This document shows, piece by piece, positions 8,617-16,809 of a stretch of 28,072 nt of DNA (its first letter is position 1; every line of letters begins with the position of its first letter). The position numbers were made by a program, and so were the translations under genes. The stretch covers positions 1 through 28,072 of the forward strand of contig JAUCCO010000030.1 of the NCBI GenBank assembly GCA_034676125.1, given 5' to 3'. The notes under the pieces were generated by a model. The model did not search any database. It was given only the letters and a program-made list of their open reading frames with translations, and was not told the DNA's origin. This DNA is from UBA6183 sp034676125 (GTDB lineage Bacteria > Bacteroidota > Bacteroidia > UKL13-3).

Positions 8617-10404
8617 ATGGAAAATATTAGAAATTTCTGCATCATAGCACATATAGATCATGGCAAAAGTACCTTAGCCGACCGTTTATTAGAGTATACC
8701 CAAACGGTTAGCAAGCGCGATATGGAAGCGCAAGTGCTTGATAATATGGATTTGGAGCGAGAGCGCGGAATTACCATCAAGAGTCATGCTATACAAATGG
8801 ATTACGTTCGTGATGGTAAAAAATATGTATTAAATCTAATTGATACTCCAGGACACGTTGATTTTAGCTACGAAGTTTCTAGAAGTATTGCAGCCTGCGA
8901 TGGTGCATTATTAATTGTAGACTCTAGCCAAGGTATACAAGCACAAACCATTAGCAACTTATATTTAGCTATTGAGCAAGGTTTAGAAATTATTCCAGTC
9001 CTTAATAAAATAGATTTACCACATAGCATGCCCGAAGAAGTTAGCGACCAAATAATTGACTTAATTGGATGCGATTACGAAAGCATATTGCGTGCTAGCG
9101 GAAAAACTGGCCAAGGTGTTAACGAAATTTTACATGCCATTGTTGATAGAGTTCCTGCTCCAAAAGGCGACCCAGCTAAACCATTAAAAGGATTAATTTT
9201 CGATTCGGTATATAACTCGTTTCGTGGTATTATAGCTTATTTCCGTATTTATGATGGAAGTATTAAAAAAGGCGACAAAGTAAAATTTTTAGCTACGGGC
9301 AAAGAGTATTTGGCTGATGAAGTTGGTGTATTACGCCTAAATATGGAACCCCGTAATGAGGTAAAAGCTGGTGATGTGGGTTATATTATTTCGGGTATTA
9401 AAGAAGCACGCGAAGTAAAAGTTGGTGATACCTTAACACATGCTGAACGCCCTTGTGCTGAAGGTGTAAAAGGATTTGAAGATGTAAAACCTATGGTATT
9501 TGCTGGTATTTACCCTGTAGATACTGAAGATTTTGAAGAGTTACGCGAAAGCATGTATAAGCTTCAATTAAATGATGCATCCTTAACATTTGAGCCTGAA
9601 AGTTCGGCTGCATTAGGTTTTGGTTTCCGTTGTGGATTTTTAGGAATGTTGCACATGGAAATTATACAAGAGCGATTAGAGCGCGAATTTGGTATGACAG
9701 TAATTACTACTGTGCCAAACGTAAGTTACCATTGCTTTACCAATAAAGGTGAGATGATTATTGTAAATAATCCAAGCGATTTGCCCGATTCAAATTATAT
9801 AGATCATGTAGAAGAGCCTTTTATTTCGGCTACAATTATTACTTCTTCAGATTATGTAGGCCCAATTATGGGATTGTGTTTGGGCAAAAGAGGAACTTTA
9901 AAAGGCCAAGTTTATTTAACACCAGTGCGTGTTGAAATGAAATTTGACATGCCACTTGCGGAAGTTGTTTTCGACTTTTTTGATAAACTTAAAACCATTT
10001 CTAAAGGATACGCATCGTTTGATTACCATCCTATTGATTATGTAGTTTCTGACCTTGTTAAGCTTGATATTTTATTGGCTAAAGATAATGTTGATGCTTT
10101 ATCAGCAATTATTCACCGCGATCGTGCTTACGATTGGGGTAAGAAAATTTGCGAAAAATTACGTGAATTAATTCCTCGCCACCAATTCGAAATTCCTATA
10201 CAAGCAAGTATTGGCGCTAAAGTAATAGCCCGCGAAACTATTAAAGCTTTGCGTAAAGATGTTACTGCAAAATGTTATGGTGGTGATATTAGTCGTAAGC
10301 GTAAATTACTTGAAAAACAAAAAGAAGGTAAAAAACGCATGCGTCAAGTAGGTAATGTAGAGATTCCGCAAAGCGCATTTATGGCTGTATTAAAGCTCGA
10401 CTAA
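8617..10404 (+). CDS. lepA: Elongation factor 4 (LepA), back-translocating ribosomal GTPase
   Basis: This 595-residue protein is full length for LepA (about 600). G1 is AHIDHGKST (11-19), G2 RGITI, G3 DTPGHVDFSYEVSRS, G4 NKIDLP and G5 the ASGKTG region. EF-G-like domains II, III and V follow (GFGFRCGFLGMLHMEI is a LepA signature), then the LepA-specific C-terminal domain ending QSAFMAVLKLD. LepA binds the ribosome and affects stalled elongation or initiation. It lies 90 bp after the methyltransferase gene and has its own promoter-like element. Confidence 0.98.
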   Translation: MENIRNFCIIAHIDHGKSTLADRLLEYTQTVSKRDMEAQVLDNMDLERERGITIKSHAIQMDYVRDGKKYVLNLIDTPGHVDFSYEVSRSIAACDGALLIVDSSQGIQAQTISNLYLAIEQGLEIIPVLNKIDLPHSMPEEVSDQIIDLIGCDYESILRASGKTGQGVNEILHAIVDRVPAPKGDPAKPLKGLIFDSVYNSFRGIIAYFRIYDGSIKKGDKVKFLATGKEYLADEVGVLRLNMEPRNEVKAGDVGYIISGIKEAREVKVGDTLTHAERPCAEGVKGFEDVKPMVFAGIYPVDTEDFEELRESMYKLQLNDASLTFEPESSAALGFGFRCGFLGMLHMEIIQERLEREFGMTVITTVPNVSYHCFTNKGEMIIVNNPSDLPDSNYIDHVEEPFISATIITSSDYVGPIMGLCLGKRGTLKGQVYLTPVRVEMKFDMPLAEVVFDFFDKLKTISKGYASFDYHPIDYVVSDLVKLDILLAKDNVDALSAIIHRDRAYDWGKKICEKLRELIPRHQFEIPIQASIGAKVIARETIKALRKDVTAKCYGGDISRKRKLLEKQKEGKKRMRQVGNVEIPQSAFMAVLKLD

Positions 10405-10474
10405 AAGCTTTTCTAAAATCAACAATTAACTTACTTCTTCTGTTTACAACTTATTTTTAGTTTGCATTAAAAAT

Positions 10475-10496
10475 AAATGTAATTGGTATACATTTG
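10475..10496 (+). promoter_or_regulatory. Promoter with overlapping inverted repeat, DUF4920 lipoprotein gene
   Basis: The -7-like element TACATTTG (10489-10496) ends four nucleotides before the ATG at 10501. It sits inside a perfect inverted repeat: AAATGTA (10475-10481), a 7-nt spacer, TACATTT (10489-10495). Such a dyad across a -7 box could be an operator. A TTTG at 10461-10464 might be the -33 box, but the spacer (24 nt) is longer than usual. Confidence 0.5.
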
Positions 10497-10500
10497 TTTT

Positions 10501-10914
10501 ATGCTTAAAAATTCAATTAAAAACCTATCAATCCTGCTACTTTTGGCAGTAACCATAGCATGCAATAACAACCCACGCAATAACATGCCACAAACGGGTA
10601 ATTTTGGTGCACCAGTATCAGAAAGCAATGTTGTATCAGTAAGTGATGTTTTAAAATCATTAGAAACCGAAAAGGAAATAAACGTAACCGTAAAGGGTAA
10701 AATAAGTGAGTTTTGCAAAGGCGAAGGCTGTTGGATTACCCTAGAAAACAACGGAGGTGAACCGCTATTTGTTGAAACAGAAAACAAGTCGTTTGTATTG
10801 CCCAATAACATTACCGGAAAAACTGCCGTAGTAACTGGCAAAGCTTATATTACTACAAATACAGATGGCAAAGCCGAGCCAATGATAACTGCAACTGGCA
10901 TTCTAATTAAATAA
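10501..10914 (+). CDS. DUF4920-like small lipoprotein (OB-fold-like)
   Basis: This 137-residue protein has a lipoprotein signal with Cys at residue 21 (TIAC). The mature part fits DUF4920-like proteins: VKGKISEFCKGEGCWITL, then a strand with FVLPNNITGKTAVVTGKA. The two Cys in FCKGEGCW are a family hallmark, suggesting metal binding or a disulfide. Function unknown. I chose the ATG at 10501 over an upstream in-frame TTG at 10483, because the -7 promoter element overlaps the longer version and the signal peptide begins properly at MLKN. The dipeptide epimerase follows 10 nt downstream, so the two are probably co-transcribed. Confidence 0.8.
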   Translation: MLKNSIKNLSILLLLAVTIACNNNPRNNMPQTGNFGAPVSESNVVSVSDVLKSLETEKEINVTVKGKISEFCKGEGCWITLENNGGEPLFVETENKSFVLPNNITGKTAVVTGKAYITTNTDGKAEPMITATGILIK

Positions 10915-10924
10915 CATTGCACTG

Positions 10925-11917
10925 ATGCTAAACTGGCAAATTACTCCTATAAAATTGGAGCTTAAATACACTTGGAAAATATCAAGAAATAGTAGCACAC
11001 ATAAAACCAATTTTATTATAAAATGTGGCTTTAATAAGTGGGCTGGCATTGGTGAAGTTGCTCCAAATATTCGTTACAACGAAACTCCTGATATTATTGC
11101 CCAAGAGTTTGAAACCTTTATAAAAGCTGGTGGCAACATGGTTCACGACTTACACGAGCTAACCGAATTATTAAACAAACTTAAACTAAAAAACGCCTTA
11201 CGTTTTGGTATTGAAAGTGCATATATACACATGTTATGTTATGCCGAAAAAACACCAATACACCAGTTTTTAGGGATTGAACAAGCCAATAATATTGAAA
11301 CCAGTTACACTTTACCAATTATGGAAATTGATGAAGTGGCAACATTTTACAACACCAATAAATTGGATAGATTTAGCGTAATTAAACTAAAAACAAACGC
11401 AGATAACGGACCAGAATTAATTAAACACATTACCAGTTTTTGCAATAAACCTTTAATTGTTGATGGCAACGAGGCGTATAAAAATGCAGATGAATTATTG
11501 CATTTTTTAGATGCAGTAAAATACTACAACATTGTAATGGTAGAACAACCAATGCCAGCTATTTGTGTGGAGGATTATAAGGCTGCAAAAAAGCAAAGCC
11601 CATTTCCATTAATGGCTGATGAAAGTGTTTGCGATGAAGCCGATTTTGAGCTTATTGCCCAACAGTTTGATTTTGTAAACATGAAATTAATGAAAGCTGG
11701 TGGTTATTTAAATGGCTTACACATTATTAACCAAGGTAAAAATCATGGTTTAAAAACTATGATTGGTTGTATGGTAGAAACTTCGTTGGGTATTTCGAGT
11801 GCGTTTAATATGTGTAGCTTAACAGATTATGCTGATTTAGATGGTTACTTAATTGTGAAAGACGAACCTTTTGGATTATTGCACGAAGAAAACGGAAAAA
11901 TAAATCTTAGCCGATAA
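10925..11917 (+). CDS. Dipeptide epimerase (L-Ala-D/L-Glu epimerase type), enolase superfamily
   Basis: This 330-residue enolase-superfamily enzyme belongs to the muconate-lactonizing/dipeptide epimerase branch. The KxK catalytic motif is IKLK (Lys154 and Lys156). The Mg2+ ligands fit Asp180 (DGNEAY), Glu207 (VEQP) and Asp232 (ADES), and the second catalytic lysine is Lys254 (VNMKLMKAGG). The expected role is racemising the Glu alpha-carbon in L-Ala-D-Glu from peptidoglycan turnover, so the peptide can be recycled by ordinary peptidases; exact dipeptide specificity is not readable here. It is probably cytoplasmic: no signal peptide is seen. It follows the DUF4920-like lipoprotein gene closely. 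Confidence 0.88.
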   Translation: MLNWQITPIKLELKYTWKISRNSSTHKTNFIIKCGFNKWAGIGEVAPNIRYNETPDIIAQEFETFIKAGGNMVHDLHELTELLNKLKLKNALRFGIESAYIHMLCYAEKTPIHQFLGIEQANNIETSYTLPIMEIDEVATFYNTNKLDRFSVIKLKTNADNGPELIKHITSFCNKPLIVDGNEAYKNADELLHFLDAVKYYNIVMVEQPMPAICVEDYKAAKKQSPFPLMADESVCDEADFELIAQQFDFVNMKLMKAGGYLNGLHIINQGKNHGLKTMIGCMVETSLGISSAFNMCSLTDYADLDGYLIVKDEPFGLLHEENGKINLSR

Positions 11918-11930
11918 GCCGCATATTAAC

Positions 11931-11938
11931 TACATTTG
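11931..11938 (+). promoter_or_regulatory. -7 promoter element of smpB
   Basis: TACATTTG matches the Bacteroidota TAnnTTTG element exactly. It ends ten nucleotides before the smpB ATG, predicting a leader of only a few nucleotides. No convincing -33 TTTG was found at the usual distance. Confidence 0.5.
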
Positions 11939-11948
11939 TAGCCCTTGC

Positions 11949-12398
11949 ATGGAAAAAAATAACATACATATTGTAAACAGACGAGCTAGTTTTGAGTACC
12001 ATTTGGTGCAAAAATATACTGCGGGAATTGTGCTTACCGGTACCGAAATTAAATCAATTAGAGATGGTAGCGTAAACATAACCGATGCTTTTTGTTATAT
12101 AAAAGATGGGGAGTTATTTATTCGTAACATGCACATTAGTATTTGGAAACAAGGATCGTACTATAACCACGACCCATTGCGTGTACGTAAGCTTTTATTA
12201 AAACGCAGCGAGTTAAAAAAGATTAAAACCAAAGCTGTAGAAAAAGGCTTTACGATTATTGCTACCAAAATGTTTTTATCAGAAAGTGGTTATGCCAAAA
12301 TTGAAATTGCAGTAGCCCAAGGTAAAAAAACCTTTGATAAACGCGAAGACATTAAAAAACGAGATATTTCTAGAGATACAGCCAGGGCATTAGCCTAA
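11949..12398 (+). CDS. smpB: SsrA (tmRNA)-binding protein SmpB
   Basis: This 149-residue protein is close to the usual SmpB length (about 150-160). It shows the oligonucleotide-binding core: NRRASFEYHL, TGTEIKSIRDGSVNI and DAFCYIKDGELFIRNMHI. It ends with the basic tail KRDISRDTARALA that enters the decoding centre. SmpB brings tmRNA to stalled ribosomes for trans-translation. The tmRNA gene is not in this window. The stop codon overlaps the pyrD stop on the other strand by 4 nt, so there is no room for a terminator. Confidence 0.97.
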   Translation: MEKNNIHIVNRRASFEYHLVQKYTAGIVLTGTEIKSIRDGSVNITDAFCYIKDGELFIRNMHISIWKQGSYYNHDPLRVRKLLLKRSELKKIKTKAVEKGFTIIATKMFLSESGYAKIEIAVAQGKKTFDKREDIKKRDISRDTARALA

Positions 12399-13414
12399 AA
12401 CTTAGCTATTGCTTTTACCAATTTTGGCCCTTTGTAAATAAAGCCAGTGTAAAGCTGAACAAGTGTAGCACCTGATTGAATTTTATGCTTAGCCTTTTCT
12501 TCGTTATCAATACCACCAACACCAATTAACGGCATTGCACCATTACTTTTTTGATGCAAATGTGCCAATACTTCTGTTGAATGATTAAACAATATTTTAC
12601 CACTTAAACCGCCTGCACCAATTTGTTCAACCTGTTGTTTAGGTGCCAATAATCCTTCTCTGCTAATGGTTGTGTTGGTAGCAACTACACCTTCAATTTG
12701 TGTATCTTTAACAATATCTACCACATCATTTAATTGTTCAATCGTTAAATCTGGCGCAATTTTTAACAATACTGGTTTAAGTTTTTTACCATCATTAATA
12801 AATTTTTTCCGCATCGTAATTAAAGCTGATAAAATTTTAGTTAATGGCTCTTTATCTTGCAAAGCCCTTAAGTTTGGTGTATTGGGTGAGCTTACATTTA
12901 CCACAAAATAATCAACCACATCGTAAAGCTTTTCAAAACAAATTTCGTAATCACGTTGGGCAAGTTCGTTTGGAGTAACTTTATTTTTTCCAATATTCCC
13001 TCCTACTATTAAATCTTTGGGTCTGTTTTTTAAACGTTCAACCACTACATCAACCCCATCATTATTAAAACCCATGCGGTTTATTATGGCCTCATCATTT
13101 ATCAACCTAAATAACCTTGGTTTATCATTGCCAGGCTGCGCTAATGGCGTAACAGTGCCTATTTCAACAAAACCAAAACCCAACGATTGAAACTCTTTTA
13201 AATACTTTGCATTTTTATCAAACCCTGCAGCTAAACCCACCCTGTTGGGGAAAGTTATACCAACAAACTCAACCTTGTTTTCTATAAAATTTAGGCGGTG
13301 CATTAGGGCATACACACCTGGTATTTTTTGAATAAAACTTAATACATTTAATGTAAAATAATGAGCCGTTTCCGCTGGCATCAAAAATAAAAATCTAACT
13401 AAAAGCTTATACAC
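12395..13414 (-). CDS. pyrD: Dihydroorotate dehydrogenase, class 2 (quinone-dependent)
   Basis: This 339-residue flavoenzyme oxidises dihydroorotate to orotate in pyrimidine synthesis, passing electrons to membrane quinone. The N-terminal amphipathic segment (MYKLLVRFLFLMPAETAHYF) is the membrane-associating helix of class 2 enzymes. FMN-site motifs are AAGFDKNAKYL (62-72) and GNIGKNK (139-145). NVSSPNTPNLR places the class 2 catalytic serine at about 175, where class 1 has cysteine; KIAPDL, TNTTISR, GGLSG and IGVGGI follow. The start is GTG at 13414, which restores the normal MYKLL beginning. The gene ends overlapping the smpB 3' end. Confidence 0.97.
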   Translation of the reverse strand: MYKLLVRFLFLMPAETAHYFTLNVLSFIQKIPGVYALMHRLNFIENKVEFVGITFPNRVGLAAGFDKNAKYLKEFQSLGFGFVEIGTVTPLAQPGNDKPRLFRLINDEAIINRMGFNNDGVDVVVERLKNRPKDLIVGGNIGKNKVTPNELAQRDYEICFEKLYDVVDYFVVNVSSPNTPNLRALQDKEPLTKILSALITMRKKFINDGKKLKPVLLKIAPDLTIEQLNDVVDIVKDTQIEGVVATNTTISREGLLAPKQQVEQIGAGGLSGKILFNHSTEVLAHLHQKSNGAMPLIGVGGIDNEEKAKHKIQSGATLVQLYTGFIYKGPKLVKAIAKF

Positions 13415-13837
13415 AATCTTATTTTATTAACTGCCGCAAAATACTTATTTGGGTTGATGCAAAAAGTGTTTTTAATCCACAACCTTATTATAACAAATTT
13501 ATATTCGATTGCTTACCGTTAAGCTTTACCACAGCGCTTACAACGAATATATGGACAAAGAACACAGCTTACACAAAGTTATAGTCGGTTGATTATTGCT
13601 TACACAGCGTTAATTCCTTCGGAATTTGAAAGCGTTTTTTAATTTAATATTATTATTCACTTTCTGAATATTCTTAAGCATACCACTGGCCAGTAAACAT
13701 TGAGCATTAAAGTTACTCTAATGCCATAATTCCTACAGATTCAGAAATCAACTCTATACCTCTGTTTCTCCATGATAAAACTTCTTTGCACCTTTCTACT
13801 CGTGTTTTGCCGTGTTTTTTTAGTTGAAGTATTTGTA
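13415..13837. other. Gene-poor spacer between pyrD and the M20 gene
   Basis: No convincing gene. It holds a regularly spaced GCTTACA motif (see separate entry), a small hairpin AATTCC-TTC-GGAATT at 13612-13626 followed by a T run at 13635-13640, and a 43-codon minus-strand ORF at 13713-13844 (begins MQIQILQLKKHGKTRVERCK) with no recognisable family. The upstream part should include the pyrD promoter. Confidence 0.5.
13536..13606 (+). repeat. Three GCTTACA motifs at exact 31-bp intervals
   Basis: GCTTACA occurs at 13536, 13567 and 13598; the last two extend to GCTTACACA. The interval is 31 bp each time, about three helical turns, but the sequence between them is not conserved. A related GCTTACC is at 13511. 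Confidence 0.4.
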
Positions 13838-13869
13838 TTTGCATGAAACAAGGTAATAGCTTTACTTTG
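13838..13869 (+). promoter_or_regulatory. Promoter of the M20 amidohydrolase gene
   Basis: TTTG (13838-13841), exactly 20 nt, then TTACTTTG (13862-13869). This fits the Bacteroidota TTTG-N20-TAnnTTTG pattern with one mismatch. The -7 element ends five nucleotides before the ATG at 13875, so the mRNA would be leaderless or nearly so. Confidence 0.6.
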
Positions 13870-13874
13870 AAGGT

Positions 13875-15071
13875 ATGATATTGGTTGAACAAGTTAAAGA
13901 GTTAGCACAAAAAAACAGCAGTAAAGTACTTGCAATTAGGCAACATATACACCAAAACCCGGAGCTAAGTTTTGAAGAATACAATACCCAAAAATATGTA
14001 CTTAAACAACTTGCAGAAATAGGAATTACAGATGTTACCACACTTGCAAACACTGGTGTTGTAGCCTTAATTAAAGGAAAAAATTCAACCATAAAAACCA
14101 TTGCATTACGTGCAGATTTGGATGCTTTACCCATTAACGAGCAAAACGATGTGGCTTATAAATCAATCAACACAGGTGTTATGCATGCCTGCGGACATGA
14201 TGTGCACACCAGTTGTTTATTGGGTGCTGCACATATTTTAAACACACTTAAAAACGAGTTCGAAGGAACCATAAAATTGGTATTTCAGCCAGGCGAAGAA
14301 AAATTACCAGGCGGTGCAAGTATTATGATTAAAGAAGGTGTATTACAAAACCCCGAAGTAAACACTATGATTGGGCAACATGTTATGCCATTATTGCCTG
14401 TTGGTACGGTTGGTTTTAGAAGCGGTTTATACATGGCATCAACCGATGAGATTTATGTTACTGTAACGGGCAAAGGTGGACATGGAGCTATGCCGCATTT
14501 TAATATCGACCCAGTTTTAATTTCGGCACATATTATTATTGGGCTTCAACAATTGGTTAGCCGCATGGCCAATCCTGCAACTCCATGTGTTTTATCATTT
14601 GGTAAAGTTATAGCCAATGGCGCCACCAATGTAATACCCAATGAGGTAAAAATGGAAGGAACTTTTAGAACAATGGATGAAAATTGGCGCAAAGAAGCTC
14701 ATGTAAAAATGAAAAAAATGGCCGAGGGAATTGCTGAAAGTATGGGTGGAACTTGTGATTTTGAAATTAGAAACGGTTATCCATTTTTACAAAATAACCC
14801 AACGGTAACAGAGCAAGCCAAACAAGCTGCCATACAATATTTAGGTAATGATAAAGTAGTAGATTTAGATATTTGGATGGCTGCCGAAGATTTTGCATTT
14901 TATAGCCAACAAGTGCCCGCAACATTTTATCGTTTAGGAATACGTAACGAAGCAAAAGGTATTACATCAAATGTGCATACTCCTACTTTTAATATTGATG
15001 AAGATGCCTTAGAAGTTGGTGCCGGTTTAATGGCTTGGCTTGCCATTAACGAGTTAAAAAATAGCGGATAA
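13875..15071 (+). CDS. M20 family metallopeptidase / amidohydrolase
   Basis: This 398-residue protein is of the M20D (IAA-amino acid hydrolase / N-acyl-amino acid amidohydrolase) type. RQHIHQNPELSFEE lies at 22-35. Metal ligands are visible in LRADLDALP (78-86), MHACGHDVHTS (103-113, with Cys106 and His108), FQPGEEKLPGGA (Glu141-Glu142, catalytic base and metal), GQHV (His169) and VHTPTF near the end. The dimerisation domain starts near GKGGHGAMPH. It should cleave an N-acyl group or a small amide; the substrate is not determined. No signal peptide, so probably cytoplasmic. It meets the secreted serine hydrolase tail-to-tail with 2 nt between stop codons. Confidence 0.93.
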   Translation: MILVEQVKELAQKNSSKVLAIRQHIHQNPELSFEEYNTQKYVLKQLAEIGITDVTTLANTGVVALIKGKNSTIKTIALRADLDALPINEQNDVAYKSINTGVMHACGHDVHTSCLLGAAHILNTLKNEFEGTIKLVFQPGEEKLPGGASIMIKEGVLQNPEVNTMIGQHVMPLLPVGTVGFRSGLYMASTDEIYVTVTGKGGHGAMPHFNIDPVLISAHIIIGLQQLVSRMANPATPCVLSFGKVIANGATNVIPNEVKMEGTFRTMDENWRKEAHVKMKKMAEGIAESMGGTCDFEIRNGYPFLQNNPTVTEQAKQAAIQYLGNDKVVDLDIWMAAEDFAFYSQQVPATFYRLGIRNEAKGITSNVHTPTFNIDEDALEVGAGLMAWLAINELKNSG

Positions 15072-15073
15072 TT

Positions 15074-16369
15074 TTATTTAACAAACTTTATAATGTGTGT
15101 TTTATCGCTTGTTTTTGCTTGTAAATAATATACACCATTTGGCAAGCTCGCTACATTAATACTGCAATTATTTAGTACATTTTTCTCCGTAATTACAGCT
15201 TCACCCAAGTTATTAAATATAACTATTTGAGTTGTCGCATTTGGCAATCCACTAATGTTTATAGCACTTGTAGCTGGGTTAGGAAACACAGCTAAATTTA
15301 AACGCTCCGAATTTAAATTTGTTAACCCCGTGTTGTTACACATAAATTTATTAAGCTCATTCCACAGTAAAGTATCAAAAACTATTGGCACAGAACCACC
15401 ATCAACTGCCGCTTCTCCCATTCTTACAATTACCAATTTTTGCGATGGAACAATGTATAATTTCTGATCATTTTTTCCCAAACCCGAAAACATATCAGCA
15501 GGTGCTTGCGGACAAATACTGCCATTAAAAGTTTGCACACTTGCAGGTAATTTAAAACTACTTTTACCATTTAGCCACCATAAATACCCATATGATTTAT
15601 TTAAATCTTGCGAAGTGTTAATCATTTCATTGTAGTAATTTCTATCCTTTATAATGGTATCGTTATTCCAAATTCCTGCATTCAACATCATCAACCCAAA
15701 CCTAGCCATAGCGCGAGGTTTCGAGTAAAACACACCATCATACCAAAGTCCAGTCATGCCTATTTTAGCGCTTAATTGTTGGTTGGTGTATTGCTGAAAA
15801 GCTTTACCAGTAGCTGCTTCAATTACATTTTGCAAAAGCAAATAAGTTGCATTGTGGTAAAACCATTGTGTACCTGCATCTGCCTTATATTTTAAGCAAG
15901 CACTATCCTTGCAATCCCAATCTGGCACAAGGTAATCAAGGCCAGTAGTCATAGTAAGCTGATTTTTTATTTTAATTAAACCCTCTTGTTGTGGTGTGCA
16001 GCTTGTAAAACCCTTCCCTAAATATTTACTACTCGAATCGTTTATGTTTAAGTAACCCTGCTGCTGCGCAATGCCTATTAAAGCCGCTGTAATTGTTTTG
16101 CCAGCTGATGCCCAATACCAAGCAGAATCGGCAGTAAACGAACCAAAATATTTTTCAACCACAATTTTACCATCCTTTAAAATAATAAATGCCTTGGTTT
16201 TATTTTGGCTAAGCAAGTTGTACAAACTATCTGTTCTGTTAACACACCAACCCAAACTTTGCGGAGAAATTGTATCCCAATTGTTGCCAATAATAGGTGG
16301 AAAATACTGCTGAGCAAAAGTTGTTCTACACATCAAAAACAGCAACACCAACAAGTTAAATTTTTTCAT
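15074..16369 (-). CDS. Secreted beta-lactamase-family serine hydrolase with T9SS sorting domain
   Basis: This 431-residue protein begins with a Sec signal peptide (to about residue 20, TFAQQ). The penicillin-binding/class C beta-lactamase fold is shown by the SxxK motif SAGK (88-91, nucleophile Ser88) and the YxN motif YHN (171-173). The third motif (usually KTG or HxG) is not clear; FSGLGKND at about 294-301 sits in its region. From about 355 onward, FPNPATSAINI, GVYYLQA and IIKFVK form a type A T9SS sorting domain. It is likely an extracellular or surface esterase or peptidase; actual beta-lactamase activity is not implied. It converges with the M20 gene. Confidence 0.9.
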   Translation of the reverse strand: MKKFNLLVLLFLMCRTTFAQQYFPPIIGNNWDTISPQSLGWCVNRTDSLYNLLSQNKTKAFIILKDGKIVVEKYFGSFTADSAWYWASAGKTITAALIGIAQQQGYLNINDSSSKYLGKGFTSCTPQQEGLIKIKNQLTMTTGLDYLVPDWDCKDSACLKYKADAGTQWFYHNATYLLLQNVIEAATGKAFQQYTNQQLSAKIGMTGLWYDGVFYSKPRAMARFGLMMLNAGIWNNDTIIKDRNYYNEMINTSQDLNKSYGYLWWLNGKSSFKLPASVQTFNGSICPQAPADMFSGLGKNDQKLYIVPSQKLVIVRMGEAAVDGGSVPIVFDTLLWNELNKFMCNNTGLTNLNSERLNLAVFPNPATSAINISGLPNATTQIVIFNNLGEAVITEKNVLNNCSINVASLPNGVYYLQAKTSDKTHIIKFVK

Positions 16370-16466
16370 TTGTTAATCAATTATTTTAAACAACAACCTT
16401 CGATTACTAAAACAATAATAAGTTTAAAACAGCAATATATAATGTTAAAAATAATCATTTTAATTT

Positions 16467-16545
16467 GGGGCTTTCCCGCTTGGGCGGGCCGCGTGTTCCG
16501 TGCTACTTCGGTAGCACTTCCACCCGCTAAGCCAGTGCTTATCGT
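16467..16545. repeat. GC-rich palindromic intergenic element
   Basis: A markedly GC-rich island in an AT-rich spacer. It holds two hairpins: CCCGC-TTGG-GCGGG (16475-16488) and a perfect 7-bp stem with a UUCG loop, GTGCTAC-TTCG-GTAGCAC (16500-16517). It ends with CACCCGCTAAGCCAGTGCTT. The layout resembles REP-like intergenic elements. Only one copy is in this window, so the repeat nature is inferred. The spacer 16370-16466 shows nothing identifiable. Confidence 0.55.
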
Positions 16546-16623
16546 GGTTAATTGTGCTTTTTGTGATGGTGAAAATCAATCACTTTAAATGTACTTATAA
16601 TTTGTCTTCTTGATTTTTAATAG

Positions 16624-16809
16624 CACATTTACGGTACAGTTTGGATAAAAAAATTACAGGCTAAATGTTGTGCAATTAGTTTTAAAAAATGGATTGAACA
16701 ACATACTTTGGAATTTGGAAGAAACTTTAACGAACGAAACCAATATTGTATTAGAACTTTTTTTATGGCTTTTTCAATTTGGAACGCAATGCGTACCGAA
16801 ATGAGCTAA
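16624..16809 (+). pseudogene. Possible 3' coding remnant, unknown family
   Basis: Two stop codons in a row (16618-16623) are followed by a 61-codon open stretch without a sensible start, ending TAA at 16807-16809. It reads with protein-like composition (HIYGTVWIKKLQ; later RTFFMAFSIWNAMRTEMS). It could be the C-terminal end of a decayed gene, perhaps a transposase, but I cannot name a family. The rest of the spacer, 16810-17027, shows nothing identifiable. Confidence 0.25.

Noticed and set aside
10405..10440. AAAAGCTTTT palindrome after lepA as a terminator
   Set aside because: The stem is only AT-rich, short and not followed by a T run.
13713..13844. 43-codon minus-strand ORF upstream of the M20 gene
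   Set aside because: Too short, no recognised family, and it overlaps the likely -33 box region of the M20 promoter; noted only in the spacer entry.
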